Below, in pieces: positions 7,202 through 15,894 of a stretch of DNA of 58,407 nt. The position numbers were made by a program, and so were the translations under genes. Source of the stretch: BOG-1112 sp964635325 (lineage in GTDB: Bacteria; Bdellovibrionota_B; Oligoflexia; Oligoflexales; Bog-1112); assembly GCA_964635325.1 (NCBI GenBank), contig CAZWOL010000010.1, positions 1 to 58,407 of the forward strand. Direction: 5' to 3'. Numbering within the stretch: the stretch's first letter is position 1; the number at the start of each line of letters is the position of its first letter. Under the pieces are notes generated by a model. That model was not told the DNA's origin, did no database searches, and worked only from the letters and a program-made list of their open reading frames with translations.

Positions 7202-8083
7202 CTACTTGTATTGTTCATTGGCTACTATAGTAATTCCGATTTCTTGATCACTTTTTGGAACAAGTTTGTAACAGAAGAACGAATGCAGCCCAGGCAAATC
7301 CTCCCAATCCTTGGGCTCGAAAATCGTAGACGTAAGACAGTTGCTTAACGACAGAGTAAGAAATGAAGTACTACGCTCGAAATGACTGAGGCAAATACCA
7401 ATTATTGCCGACTTGTCCGGAATATCGCATGAAGTATGGGCCTTGCTAAATTTGGCTCTATACTTGCTTATAACTTTCTTTTTTATTTGCTGAGACCAAT
7501 TTTTCTTTGCATTCTCAATTGTCTCACCCCAAACGGTGTTATCCCCCCAGTTGTCGTTAGATTGTGGTGTGTATACGTCCAGAAAATACTCTTGACCGTT
7601 CTTGCTAACAAAATAGATGTCAGCATCCTTCGAGTCGCGGGCATTCTTAAACTTTTTCTCTTCAACGTAGGTTAGGCTGATTAGATCAAGCTCGTTGATG
7701 AGCGCGATCTCCGGAATTGTTTCAATTAGGGAATTTGACTTCGAAGTTGCCTCAGGCTTGATTTTTTTCCATAAGGCTTTTTTTCTAGAGTCTGAGACAC
7801 GCCCAATATAGAGGTCTAACGCGTACAAGTAGTGAACGGTGTTAGTGGCGCTCCATTTCGGCGAACCAATTAGCATTGTAAATAGAGCAAACGTGTTTAG
7901 AAATTTATCTTTGCCAGGAGCCTGCACATATGACTTAAGCCAAGAGAGGCTGTCTTCAAAATAGTCGCTCTTTGCAAGTTCCTGATAAAACGAAACAAAG
8001 TTTGGAAACTCGCGTTGCACGAAGTCTTTATGTTTCGAGAATTCCTCTTGAAATTCCGCAGAATCAAAAACTGTCTTTGTCAT
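7202..8083 (-). CDS. Unknown protein (293 aa), possible degenerate nuclease
   Basis: Not recognised with certainty. The middle segment, EIALINELDLIS (about 125-136), then DADIYFVSKNGQEYFLDVYTP (153-172), has the spacing of a PD-(D/E)XK core, but the lysine position is Tyr. No signal peptide or membrane segment is visible. It faces the DUF6602 gene tail to tail with 14 bp between them, at the right end of the element A cargo. Confidence 0.55.
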   Translation of the reverse strand: MTKTVFDSAEFQEEFSKHKDFVQREFPNFVSFYQELAKSDYFEDSLSWLKSYVQAPGKDKFLNTFALFTMLIGSPKWSATNTVHYLYALDLYIGRVSDSRKKALWKKIKPEATSKSNSLIETIPEIALINELDLISLTYVEEKKFKNARDSKDADIYFVSKNGQEYFLDVYTPQSNDNWGDNTVWGETIENAKKNWSQQIKKKVISKYRAKFSKAHTSCDIPDKSAIIGICLSHFERSTSFLTLSLSNCLTSTIFEPKDWEDLPGLHSFFCYKLVPKSDQEIGITIVANEQYK

Positions 8084-8260
8084 TATTCTTCCTTAATATT
8101 AGGTCCTTAAAGGAAGCTTACTGCTCCAACCAGAACATCGGCTCTGCTGTAATAGCCTTTTTTGTTGCATGGTCAAAATCCGAAAGCCCTCATTTATTCA
8201 TAAATTTGTTCTCTAATTTTAACATATTGAGGAGTTGGAATGATTTGGTGTTGGCCGCCT

Positions 8261-8310
8261 GTAGTTGAGTTTGGGTCAACTACAGGCCTCAACTACCATC
8301 TAACTACCAA
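8261..8310. repeat. Putative integrase arm-type sites, element A right end
   Basis: GTAGTTGAG (8261-8269), GGTCAACTAC (8274-8283), CCTCAACTAC (8287-8296) and CTAACTACC: one inverted and several direct copies of the motif also found at 562-571. They lie 50 bp before the right 82-bp repeat. The stretch 8084-8260 upstream shows no gene and contains the promoter side of the 7202-8083 gene. Confidence 0.4.
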
Positions 8311-8359
8311 TGGGGTGACGAGCCGTGATTTGGCGTGATAACCGACGAGGAGCTAACAA

Positions 8360-8441
8360 GACCTCTGCTCTAAGTGTTTGTTTTGATTGACTAGGGTTTT
8401 AAGGGAATCATCTTGAAATCGTTACGGAAAATGGTGGAGGT
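8360..8441. repeat. 82-bp direct repeat, right copy
   Basis: Partner of 436-517 (81/82 identical). Its last 10 bases run into a longer ssrA 3'-end copy (8429-8455), so this copy also forms the junction with element B. Confidence 0.65.
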
Positions 8442-8455
8442 GGCGGGAGTCGAAC
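8429..8455. repeat. Copy of the ssrA 3' end (attachment site of element B, distal)
   Basis: AAATGGTGGAGGTGGCGGGAGT followed by CGAAC, identical to 18482-18508 except for one base (C for T). Beyond GAAC the similarity ends, as expected for the att copy left behind when an element inserts into the 3' end of a tRNA-like gene. Confidence 0.75.
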
Positions 8456-8856
8456 ATGGTCGCGGTGTTTTTATAGAGTTTGAATTTCATTGTTAAAACC
8501 GTATCAGTACTAGAAAAAGAGGTTCCCAAACCTTCCCACCAAAACCCTCACAACCTACCACTTTCGCTGTGACTGTTGGACTGAAAGTTGGACTGCAAAG
8601 GTTATTATTCGAAAACGAAGTTGAAAATATTTTTGTGACGAGCATTCACCTGGGACAGACGCATGTTAGGATTTATGGTCGATTGAAGTGAATCTCGTTT
8701 GAAACGAAAACCGAAAACGATTCTGAGATGCCGATTTACTTCTCCTTCCAATCTCCACGTTCCTCACTCTAGTTCCATTTTCAACGATAACTAACTGTTT
8801 TTGAAGGATATTTTCATGTCCTTCAGGGTAAATCTTTTTGCCAGAGAGGTACAAGA
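8456..8856. other. Non-coding left end of element B
   Basis: No convincing gene. Two GTTGGACT copies (8575-8582 and 8587-8594) match one near the other end (18431-18438) and could be integrase arm sites. An imperfect inverted repeat TCGTTT/GAAACGA lies near 8694-8707. The Shine-Dalgarno AGAGAGG before 8857 is at the right edge. Confidence 0.4.
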
Positions 8857-9987
8857 ATGTTTGACAGCGTGAGTGATTTTTTTAGTGGTCGTCACAAGGC
8901 CTTTTATGCTGCAAGAGCCTATAGCAGATTTTTATGCACCGAACACCGGTCAACGCTCTATTTAGACCCTACTAACAACTCTCTTTCGGAACAATATTTG
9001 AAAGAATCGGAGGTGGCTTCCAATAGCTTTCTATTTTCGTGCCTAATCTACGAGGCCCTCCTTTTGAGGTATGAAGGTTGCGATGGCGGTACAAAGGGAT
9101 TTGTTGGGAATTTTTCGGATACAACCTGTTCAAAAAAGTTTTCCAACGACGACCTCCTAGTGTGGGAGAAAATGGCAATAGCGGGAAACACTCAGGTTAT
9201 AAGGGCGTCAGCTGATGAATCTAGCAAGGGTGGCTCCAACACAAGGTGTCTAGGTAAGCAGCATGGCTTAGTCGGAGCGAGGCAATTGATTGCGGGGAGC
9301 TTTATTTCCACGAAACCCGAATTGACAGTTCTCCAATTGGTGGAGAAGATTCTTCGAGATAAGGGTTGGTTTGAGCAGGTCCTCCTCTTACCGCAAGATT
9401 CAAAAATACCATTCGCTTCATGGAATTACGATATAGTGATTTTGGGTATTTCTTCTGGCAAACCGAACTCAATCGTTGGTCTTCGCATAGAAGTCGATGG
9501 GGTTGGCATACACGACCGAAAAGTGGCAAAAGACTTAACATCTGAGCATATATCGAAAGAGCGGTTTAAACTCCAAACCCATCGCGTCTATAACCACGAA
9601 ATAAAGGACTTAAAACGTTTGGAAAACCGACTACTTGCTGTTCTTGACGGATTTAAACCATGTTCCGCGAAAATTCGTGAGAAGGCGAGACTTCAGATAG
9701 CGCTTTGGAACGTAGCTACTTGGCTTTCTCTTGAGGAGCTAGACCGCATTTCAGAACATAAATACAACTTTCGAGAATTTTTTTGCAACATAGTAAATAA
9801 CAGTCAGACTTCAAGGAAATTTAAGGAAGCGTGCAGACCCATCGAAAAGGTAATAGACGAAGTAAGGTCATTTCAGCGAGAGCAATACTCGAATAGGCCC
9901 AAACCAGCAAAGGGTGGTCGAACGATTCGGAGAAAAGGGAAGCTTCATCTTCTGCAAGGGGCATTCCCAGGCCCAGCTCAGTCTTGA
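8857..9987 (+). CDS. Unknown protein with a DUF559/Vsr-like segment
   Basis: A 376-residue protein starting at ATG behind AGAGAGG. The first 180 residues are unfamiliar and alpha-rich. Residues 190-250 read NYDIVILG...VGLRIEVDGVGIHDRKVAKDLTSEHISKERFKLQTHRVYNHEI, which follows the pattern of DUF559/Vsr-type endonuclease folds (Asp192, Glu212-x-Asp214, a following His, then a strand with Arg). A basic tail ends the protein. A nuclease role in DNA processing or defence is possible but unproven. It overlaps the opposite-strand gene by 10 bp at the 3' end. Confidence 0.55.
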   Translation: MFDSVSDFFSGRHKAFYAARAYSRFLCTEHRSTLYLDPTNNSLSEQYLKESEVASNSFLFSCLIYEALLLRYEGCDGGTKGFVGNFSDTTCSKKFSNDDLLVWEKMAIAGNTQVIRASADESSKGGSNTRCLGKQHGLVGARQLIAGSFISTKPELTVLQLVEKILRDKGWFEQVLLLPQDSKIPFASWNYDIVILGISSGKPNSIVGLRIEVDGVGIHDRKVAKDLTSEHISKERFKLQTHRVYNHEIKDLKRLENRLLAVLDGFKPCSAKIREKARLQIALWNVATWLSLEELDRISEHKYNFREFFCNIVNNSQTSRKFKEACRPIEKVIDEVRSFQREQYSNRPKPAKGGRTIRRKGKLHLLQGAFPGPAQS

Positions 9988-10598
9988 CGTTTCGAATTTC
10001 CGGTCGGAACCGTGTTGTTCTCGCCTTTTATAGCATCATTTTCAGTTTCATAGATAAACTCCTTCAATCTTAGTCTCTCTATTTCAAAGAATGCCTTTGT
10101 TATTTTCGGGTTGCTAACGTAGTCAAGAAAACGGGCATCCATCATTTCAAAGCAGCTATAGTCAGTAACATTCCTTATCTTTCCCTCGGGATTTAGAAAC
10201 TTCACCCCTTCAGGGTTTATCTTCAGTTTCTTGTTAGTAAGAAAAAAAGCTATCGCTTTAACGTCGAGCTCAAACTCCCATGACCGTGGCGTTATGGAGA
10301 CATAGAGAGAAGTCGGTTTAAGCGCAATAAATCCCACCTCCTTAGAACCTCTCAATGCCGATTCAAGCCAATAGAAGCCAATATCAATCTCGCTCAAGAC
10401 TCGATAGTTGTGCCGAAATAGCGAGTTGTTGGCGTAAGGCGCAAGCTTGAGCTGAAATTTCATTAGACGTGCAATCCGCTTTTGATATGCTCGGCAATCG
10501 AGACATATCCCACGGTTCTTTCCATGCAATTTGGCAAACGGTTTATTTTCGGAAGTTTCTTTGCAATTGCGACAAGTATTTAAGTCGATTTTTGGCAT
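9978..10598 (-). CDS. Unknown protein with N-terminal zinc finger
   Basis: About 206 residues from ATG 10598, chosen because GAGGA lies 5 bases before it; a longer in-frame start at 10673 has no such signal. CRNCKET near the N-terminus and GICLDCRAYQKR about 24 residues later form a CxxC-CxxC zinc finger as in HNH-type or phage recombination endonucleases. The remainder is not recognised. It probably follows 10716-10943 in one transcript. Confidence 0.55.
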   Translation of the reverse strand: MPKIDLNTCRNCKETSENKPFAKLHGKNRGICLDCRAYQKRIARLMKFQLKLAPYANNSLFRHNYRVLSEIDIGFYWLESALRGSKEVGFIALKPTSLYVSITPRSWEFELDVKAIAFFLTNKKLKINPEGVKFLNPEGKIRNVTDYSCFEMMDARFLDYVSNPKITKAFFEIERLRLKEFIYETENDAIKGENNTVPTGNSKRQD

Positions 10599-10715
10599 AT
10601 TTTCCTCGTACTTTGAAATAACAAATTCTACCACGAGGAAAACTCCACACTTTGGGGTCGCAATAGGAATCAATAAGAAGAGGGTTTGGAGAGAGGTTTG
10701 AATTGAAGATATGAA

Positions 10716-10943
10716 TTATTTTTGCACTTTGGCTCTTCTGCTTTGTTCACGCGCTTCCTGGCGAAGCCTCTCAAGAATTGAGGGTTCGCTGGTGTTTTCA
10801 TTATGAGGATGAAATTCAGTGCCAACCCAAACGGTGATTGTTTGCTCCAGTGTTGAGGTTGAAACAAAAGTCAATAAATCTGATATGTTGCTTGCGACGT
10901 CAATTGGGATTAGTGAATTAAATTTAATAAGCATTTCAATCAC
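10716..10943 (-). CDS. Small unknown protein (75 aa)
   Basis: Starts at GTG 10943, overlapping the stop of the upstream protease remnant by 8 bp; an ATG at 10934 with AAAGG in front is equally good. The C-terminus is charged and helical (LERLRQEAREQSRRAKVQK). Not recognised. The coupling to the broken protease gene suggests they once formed an operon. Confidence 0.45.
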   Translation of the reverse strand: MIEMLIKFNSLIPIDVASNISDLLTFVSTSTLEQTITVWVGTEFHPHNENTSEPSILERLRQEAREQSRRAKVQK

Positions 10944-11888
10944 CTTTCACCCAAGGACTAGCTTTCATATCGAGAGCCGTTTGTTGACCAAGGTTAACAA
11001 CCTTAATGTCAGCTGTTTTGAAGGATTTTCTTTGTTCACAAATAATCAATCCCAGGTTTTCCCTCTCTTGATCACCTGCTGATTGGACACCGGGCATAAA
11101 GGGTTGGTTGAGTTTCAGCTCTCCTGCCACCTTTAAGTATAGCTCATTGACAGATTTTTCTACGTTTCTGTCATAGTCGAGAACATTTAGCCCCAGCTTG
11201 AATTTCGCTTCGTGCGAATCGATTTTATAATCGTGTGAACCAAAGCCCTTCATTAGAGTTTCTGTCAAGGTTGTAACCGCTATTCGTTCCAGTTTAAACC
11301 CCTCACTGTGAGAATCAGCAAGCTCGCTTACATATTTCGAAGACTGAGTATACATACGATATATTTTTCCAATATGATCGGGGCTAATTCCGCTATGCTT
11401 ATGAAAAAACTCAAGTAAAGCCAGTGAAGACTCTGAGTTTGATGGTTGCCAGCCCAGTTGGTCCTTAGCGAAATCCAAGTAAGCGAATAGATCTGTAGAA
11501 GCATATTGGCGCTGCCCCATTTGGGGAGAATTCACAGTGAATTGCGGGTCGATTGGACCCAATTCGGCCTTTCTCGTCATATAAATTTCATCGGCACCCA
11601 CACAAATCATCGTCGCTGCGCTATGAGCCCGAAAGGGGACAATCACACTAAACTTGTCACAGTATTTTCTGATGAGTCGGACAAGGGAAGAGGAACTATC
11701 GTTGCCCCTCCTCGACTGTAAATAAACAAATCGATAGCTTTCTAAGTCCCGAGTAATTCAAGGTGTTTATGAAAAACTTCAATGATGTCTTCTTCAATTG
11801 GCAAAGTCAAATTTTGTCGATCGCATGCTGCATAAACAATGACCTTGGATTTTCTGATATCTTGTAAGGCCTTTAATTTTTCTTCCAC
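10936..11888 (-). pseudogene. Broken SDH_sah-type serine protease gene
   Basis: The frame starting at GTG 11888 gives VEEKLKALQDIRKSKVIVYA..., the expected N-terminus of the SDH_sah (serine dehydrogenase proteinase, ClpP/SppA-like) family. It runs into TAG at 11742-11744, in front of AIDLFIYSRGG. A second lesion near 11681-11690 shifts frame, after which LVRLIRKYCDKFSVIVPFRAHSAATMICVGADEIYM...AELGPIDPQ continues to 10936. The HSAA catalytic-serine motif and GPIDP are retained in the second half. Two lesions in one gene indicate decay, unless the long C-terminal frame from GTG 11646 is still made. Confidence 0.75.
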
Positions 11889-12058
11889 TTCGAAACCCCG
11901 TCTTCAGATACTTGTATAAGAAAATTGTGAGATGTGGGACAGGCTGGCAGCACAACTTCAATTCGCTTGCTCCAATGTGTTCCCAAACCTACACCTTTAG
12001 AAACGGGGAATACCCGGAATTTCTTGGGATGTAACCCATCGTCATTTTTGAACTTCTT
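11873..12058 (-). pseudogene. Orphan 61-codon C-terminal fragment
   Basis: An open frame without a start, beginning after TAG at 12059-12061 and ending KWKKN at 11873. It contains FRVFPVSKGVGLGTHWSKRI and VVLPACPTSHNFLIQVSEDG, which look like genuine protein. It overlaps the 3' end of the serine recombinase gene and the start of the protease remnant. Probably the tail of a gene whose 5' part was replaced when the recombinase block arrived. Confidence 0.4.
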
Positions 12059-12647
12059 CTATCCCGATTTTTCGGCTTTTTGGAACACCTCTTAATGCTC
12101 TAGAAATGGCCGCTTTTGAGAGACCGGTCCTTTCAGCAATCTTAGAGTAGCTAAGCCCAGAACCATGAAGCCTGCGCACTTCAGCCTCCTTTCCGTGCCT
12201 AGGGCGCCCAATTTTGACCCCTTTTGCTTTGGCATTGAGCATCCCTGCACTTACTCTCTGTTTAATGATATTCCGTTCGAACTCCCCAAACGCCGCAATA
12301 ATTTGGAGCATCAATATTCCAGTAGCAGTGGTTAAATCCAAGTTGTCTTTCAATGAAACGAACTTGACGCCAATTTGGTTAAACTCTTCCAAGGAAAGGA
12401 CCACCTCCTTAAGAGACCGAGCCCATCTATCTAGGCGCCATACCAGCACGATATCAACCTTTCGCTGACGTGCATCTGCTCGTAATTTTAAATATTCTGG
12501 GCGGTCCCCTTTGCTTCCGCTTGCCCTGTCCTCATACACTTGCTGAATGGTCCACCCACGAGCAGCAGCATACCCTGTGAGTTCTCGATGCTGGAGTTCA
12601 CTATTTTGCTCTACCGTTGAAGTTCGAATGTAAAGACCTACTCTCAT
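12042..12647 (-). CDS. Serine recombinase (resolvase/invertase family)
   Basis: A 201-residue protein of the Hin/Tn3-resolvase class. Ser10 in YIRTSTVEQN is the catalytic nucleophile, Arg8 precedes it, and the VWRLDRWARSL segment (about 67-79) carries the conserved arginines. The long E helix with AAFGEFERNIIKQRV is followed by a C-terminal helix-turn-helix (YSKIAERTGLSKAAISRAL). Its start overlaps the stop of the upstream exported-protein gene by 4 bp (ATGA), so it is co-transcribed with that operon. No adjacent terminal inverted repeats or transposase are seen. Confidence 0.9.
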   Translation of the reverse strand: MRVGLYIRTSTVEQNSELQHRELTGYAAARGWTIQQVYEDRASGSKGDRPEYLKLRADARQRKVDIVLVWRLDRWARSLKEVVLSLEEFNQIGVKFVSLKDNLDLTTATGILMLQIIAAFGEFERNIIKQRVSAGMLNAKAKGVKIGRPRHGKEAEVRRLHGSGLSYSKIAERTGLSKAAISRALRGVPKSRKIGIEEVQK

Positions 12648-13489
12648 CTCTTCTGACTAACCTTGCAAAGGCTCGAGGTAAAGTCATCCAATTCTATTGT
12701 GTTATCAGCTGTGATATGAACTGTAAAACAACCATTTTTGCCTCGCAAATCGTATAGTAGTCTGCTTCTATTTACATCTGAGCCTATCCATCCGTCACTA
12801 AACCTGACGAAGGTGTCGTAATCTTGTTCATCATCTGGGTTTCTAAAATATGTACCATCATTGGCTAACTTAGCAAAAACTTGATACTTCTTCCCGATTT
12901 CTATGCCGGTGCTTACTGATTTATGAAATTGTCTGTAACTACTAAAAACATCAGGGTGATTTTTCTCATCGGTTTCAGCCCTCTCTAAGCTGTCTAGCAA
13001 TTGATGAAAGATTTTTTTATCACACAAGGACTTAACTGATTCCAATTTTTCGTGAGCCTTAGCAAATTCCTTTTGTGCCATTAAGTCTAAAAAGGCTATC
13101 AGCGCTGAAAACATTTCGATTTTTTTATTTGAGTTGAATTTTATATTTTCAACTAGCTTTAAGCTCTTTGAGTGTGGATAGAGAGAAAGGAATTTACCTG
13201 AAAGGTTTGCGATTTCTCGAGATTTGGTTAACCCGTCTGCTTCTGCAGAAATAACTTTCAGATCGTCGAATTGAACCTTGATTTCCTTAAGTAACCCTTC
13301 TTCCGTTTGCGTTAGGTAATCGACCTTTTTCTTCAATTCGCCATTCTCTTGTTTTAAATGCTCTACCTCTGCTGATAATCTGTCGACATCATTTTTGTAT
13401 TCGATTGCCTTGGGTGAGTCAGCTAGTACTGGTCCCGAGACCACAGACATGAGGGTAAAAATCAAAGTATAGCTAAAATTAACATTCAT
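12644..13489 (-). CDS. Exported coiled-coil protein
   Basis: About 281 residues from ATG 13489, which has GGAG in front and directly begins a signal peptide (MNVNFSYTLIFTLMSVVSGPVLADS). Residues about 30-70 of the mature protein form a coiled coil (DVDRLSAEVEHLKQENGELKKKVDYL). The C-terminal half is not recognised; it contains YQVFAKLANDGTYFRNPDD and ends with two Cys (NGCFTVH, SSLCKV) that could form a disulfide. Last of four exported proteins in one operon. Function unknown. Confidence 0.6.
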   Translation of the reverse strand: MNVNFSYTLIFTLMSVVSGPVLADSPKAIEYKNDVDRLSAEVEHLKQENGELKKKVDYLTQTEEGLLKEIKVQFDDLKVISAEADGLTKSREIANLSGKFLSLYPHSKSLKLVENIKFNSNKKIEMFSALIAFLDLMAQKEFAKAHEKLESVKSLCDKKIFHQLLDSLERAETDEKNHPDVFSSYRQFHKSVSTGIEIGKKYQVFAKLANDGTYFRNPDDEQDYDTFVRFSDGWIGSDVNRSRLLYDLRGKNGCFTVHITADNTIELDDFTSSLCKVSQKR

Positions 13490-13537
13490 TTTTGTACTCC
13501 CTATTATATAGAACTGCATGATTGCATGAGTCTCTCG

Positions 13538-14398
13538 TTAGTTTGTTAATAAGTCACTCGTCGAACGAGCATTTTCACAGAAGACCGCGAGATCCAAGGA
13601 GACCTCAAAGTCGAAAATATTGGGATTGTTGGACACTGATTCTTTAACTGAGGTATTTCTTTTCAGGTAGTCGACCCAAGCGTTTTCTCTTCTTTTTAAT
13701 GAAGTTGATATACTGGAGTCGATAAATGCAAAATTTTCTACAAGAATGGAAACTTCCATTTGTTTTTGCTTTGGAAGCTTATGCGATATGAGGCCTTTAT
13801 TGAAGTATCCAAAACGAATTATTTCATCTTGGGAGCTATGTTGAAATTGTCCGCTATCAGCTATGCCTCCAGCAATTTCATTCATTTTCGGGATTACCCC
13901 GCTTACAAAGTCATCACGGTAAACCGTTTTTATGTCGTTGATATAATCTGATTCGTTTCTATCAACCACCCGATATGGTCGATAATTTTCCCAACCCAAC
14001 GCTCCTCCGCCCCATCTGTGGCCTCTAAAATCAATCAGATTGGTGGCAATTGAGTAAAAGTTACTTATTGCGTCCTTAGCCGTCGAAAGAAACTCAGTTC
14101 GGAATGATTGTGCTTCGTCAAGAGATATTCCAGCCTGTAGTTTTGGAACATAGACTCTGATTCGATTTATTATTGCTCTTTTCGGTTTCTTTTCAGTGCA
14201 AAAATATGCTCTGATTCTATGCTGCCTTTCGGCATCATTTTTCGAATCTTGGACTTTCGTCAGCGCTACAAAGTTCTCCTTAGTAGAGGCTATCCCAATA
14301 TCAGTATCATAAAATTCCCCACTACTGTGAACGCAAGAAATGAATAGCATCATGCATGCCAGCAAAATAATTTTACTCGTCAAAATCGATTTGAACAT
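13538..14398 (-). CDS. Unknown lipoprotein (286 aa)
   Basis: Signal peptide MFKSILTSKIILLACMMLFISC ends in a lipobox (FIS-C at about 19-22). The mature protein is predicted to be periplasmic and lipid-anchored, without a recognised domain. It overlaps the upstream gene (14373-15116) by 26 bp, showing operon structure. Two Cys residues (FCTEKK, VFCENAR) may pair. Confidence 0.6.
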   Translation of the reverse strand: MFKSILTSKIILLACMMLFISCVHSSGEFYDTDIGIASTKENFVALTKVQDSKNDAERQHRIRAYFCTEKKPKRAIINRIRVYVPKLQAGISLDEAQSFRTEFLSTAKDAISNFYSIATNLIDFRGHRWGGGALGWENYRPYRVVDRNESDYINDIKTVYRDDFVSGVIPKMNEIAGGIADSGQFQHSSQDEIIRFGYFNKGLISHKLPKQKQMEVSILVENFAFIDSSISTSLKRRENAWVDYLKRNTSVKESVSNNPNIFDFEVSLDLAVFCENARSTSDLLTN

Positions 14399-15116
14399 TC
14401 AGATTCGCCCCCTGTTTTCCAGTTAATGTTATGACTTTTGGTTTGAACCCCTTAGCTCGCGCAATGACTTCGATATCTTCCGGGTATAAAGTGATTTCGA
14501 CGGGATTGCTAACGCATTGAACTGTTCTGGCCTTGGGGCCCTTTACTAGTAAAGAATCACATTTCGGAATGCAGGCAATTGAGATGGTGCTGATTTCGCT
14601 TTTTTGGTAAGTGGATTTTCCTTCAGAAGCACCTGACTTCACCTTGGTTAAATCAGACTGATTGCTAACGGTTTTCGGTGGTTCTTTGGCGCTAGTCTTG
14701 TCATCATTGGTGGAAACCTTGGATAAATCGAATTTGCACTGAACAAAAATTATATAGTGACCATCTCCTCCTTCATGGTCTTCTTTCTGCTCTTGACAGG
14801 TCAGACCGTTCAAAGAAGAGACAGTTTCTATTTCTACATGCAGCGAGACGTCCTTCTCTGTTTCTATACTTAGTGAATTGATTTTTGTTTGCGCCGATAT
14901 TTGGTTGCTAGCAGAGATTTTGCAACCATTGATAGCCTCGGTTCGTGCAAGGTCCAATGAAGGTCCTTCACCCTTGCATGCAACCAAAAATATAGTTCCA
15001 GTCTGCATTGGTGGCGCGGAGGCCCATGGAGGTTCGGCGTGCGCAAAGTTACATCCCAAACCAGTAAGAATAAGAATCAGAGTAGATATTTGTCTATTTC
15101 GATTTCTCTGATTCAT
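14373..15116 (-). CDS. Exported protein with PEGA-like C-terminal domain
   Basis: A 247-residue protein with signal peptide (STLILILTGLGCNFAHA). The N-terminal part (SLDLARTEAINGCKISASNQISAQTKI) resembles the helical region of LPP20-type proteins. A charged linker (about 130-175) leads to a C-terminal beta domain, VEITLYPEDIEVIARAKGFKPKVITL, matching the PEGA pattern found in surface and cell-envelope proteins. Overlaps both neighbours in the operon. Confidence 0.6.
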   Translation of the reverse strand: MNQRNRNRQISTLILILTGLGCNFAHAEPPWASAPPMQTGTIFLVACKGEGPSLDLARTEAINGCKISASNQISAQTKINSLSIETEKDVSLHVEIETVSSLNGLTCQEQKEDHEGGDGHYIIFVQCKFDLSKVSTNDDKTSAKEPPKTVSNQSDLTKVKSGASEGKSTYQKSEISTISIACIPKCDSLLVKGPKARTVQCVSNPVEITLYPEDIEVIARAKGFKPKVITLTGKQGANLNVQIDFDE

Positions 15117-15735
15117 CTTTTTGTTCTCCGTTTACAAATTTATCCCATTGCTGGTCGACTTTTTTAGCAAAGCTCTCAGATAAACCACTTCCTTGGGATC
15201 GTTTTATTGCCTCCAAAACGGCCCGCTTAAAGTCAGCCTCCGGCATGACAACGGTTGTGAAGATTCGATATTTCGTTACTCGAGAGCCGTCGTCTTGTGT
15301 CATCGCAACCTTTTCGTAATACCGCTTATCTTGACGAAGGGATGACGTTACTAGTTTGCTAGCTTCAGCTCCTATATAACGAGCTTGAGTGTTGTCCATG
15401 CCAGTTCCTTCTTCTGCATTTTGAAAGACGAACTCAAGACGTGATTCAATTGCGCTAGCTATGGCTCCCTTTCCGTTGTTCTCAGCTATGCGATACCCGG
15501 CCTCTACGCGGTTATCCGCAGGTATCGTCGTGGAGCCAAGTGCAATAACATTGCCATTCGCAATCTTGAAAGGCTCGGATTCCTTTAGCCACTCAGGTCT
15601 TTTTTCGAGACCATCGATTCGAGAAAGAACTACGTCGGGTTGAGATTCTGGACTTTTAGCAGGAGTGGTGCAGGCTTCTGCAAGCAATAGAGTGAACACT
15701 ATAGCGACGAATCTGAACTGAAAAATAAATTTCAT
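15094..15735 (-). CDS. LPP20-like lipoprotein
   Basis: A 213-residue protein. Signal peptide MKFIFQFRFVAIVFTLLLAEAC has a lipobox ending at Cys22. KRPEWLKESEPF...ALGSTTI...AENNGKGAIASAIES follows the LPP20 / LpoB-related layout (W after a basic P-x-W, then an alpha-beta domain). First gene of the exported operon; a divergent regulator starts 160 bp away. A role in envelope maintenance or assembly is plausible but unproven. Confidence 0.55.
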   Translation of the reverse strand: MKFIFQFRFVAIVFTLLLAEACTTPAKSPESQPDVVLSRIDGLEKRPEWLKESEPFKIANGNVIALGSTTIPADNRVEAGYRIAENNGKGAIASAIESRLEFVFQNAEEGTGMDNTQARYIGAEASKLVTSSLRQDKRYYEKVAMTQDDGSRVTKYRIFTTVVMPEADFKRAVLEAIKRSQGSGLSESFAKKVDQQWDKFVNGEQKDESEKSK

Positions 15736-15894
15736 GATTAATTTACCTCCGAGAATGATTCCGTTCTTTTTAAAACAGACCCCACTTTCTAATCGGATAA
15801 GAAGTCTAAATTCTTAAGAAATATGATTTCATAGAAATATAAAGCCATTACGACAATATTTCCACCCGACTATCCTTAAAAATGGGGGGTGGTA

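Larger units (their letters stand above)
436..8441. mobile_element. Element A: integrated replicon-bearing island
   Basis: About 8 kb bounded by 82-bp direct repeats (436-517 and 8360-8441) that differ at one base. Inside, in order: tyrosine integrase and excisionase-like gene (minus), small unknowns, RepA-like initiator, AT-rich repeat region, decayed SIR2-like gene, nucleotidyltransferase, DUF6602 protein and one further unknown. Short CCTCAACTAC repeats occur just inside both ends. The rep gene and origin-like region suggest an element that can exist as a plasmid. Boundaries are inferred from the repeats. Confidence 0.6.

Noticed and set aside
8666..8854. 62-codon minus-strand frame at the left end of element B
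   Set aside because: No start signal, and it lies in the region of repeats; it looks like chance.
10670..10867. 65-codon minus-strand frame
   Set aside because: Overlaps 10716-10943 in another frame and has no ribosome binding site; the coupled frame is preferred.
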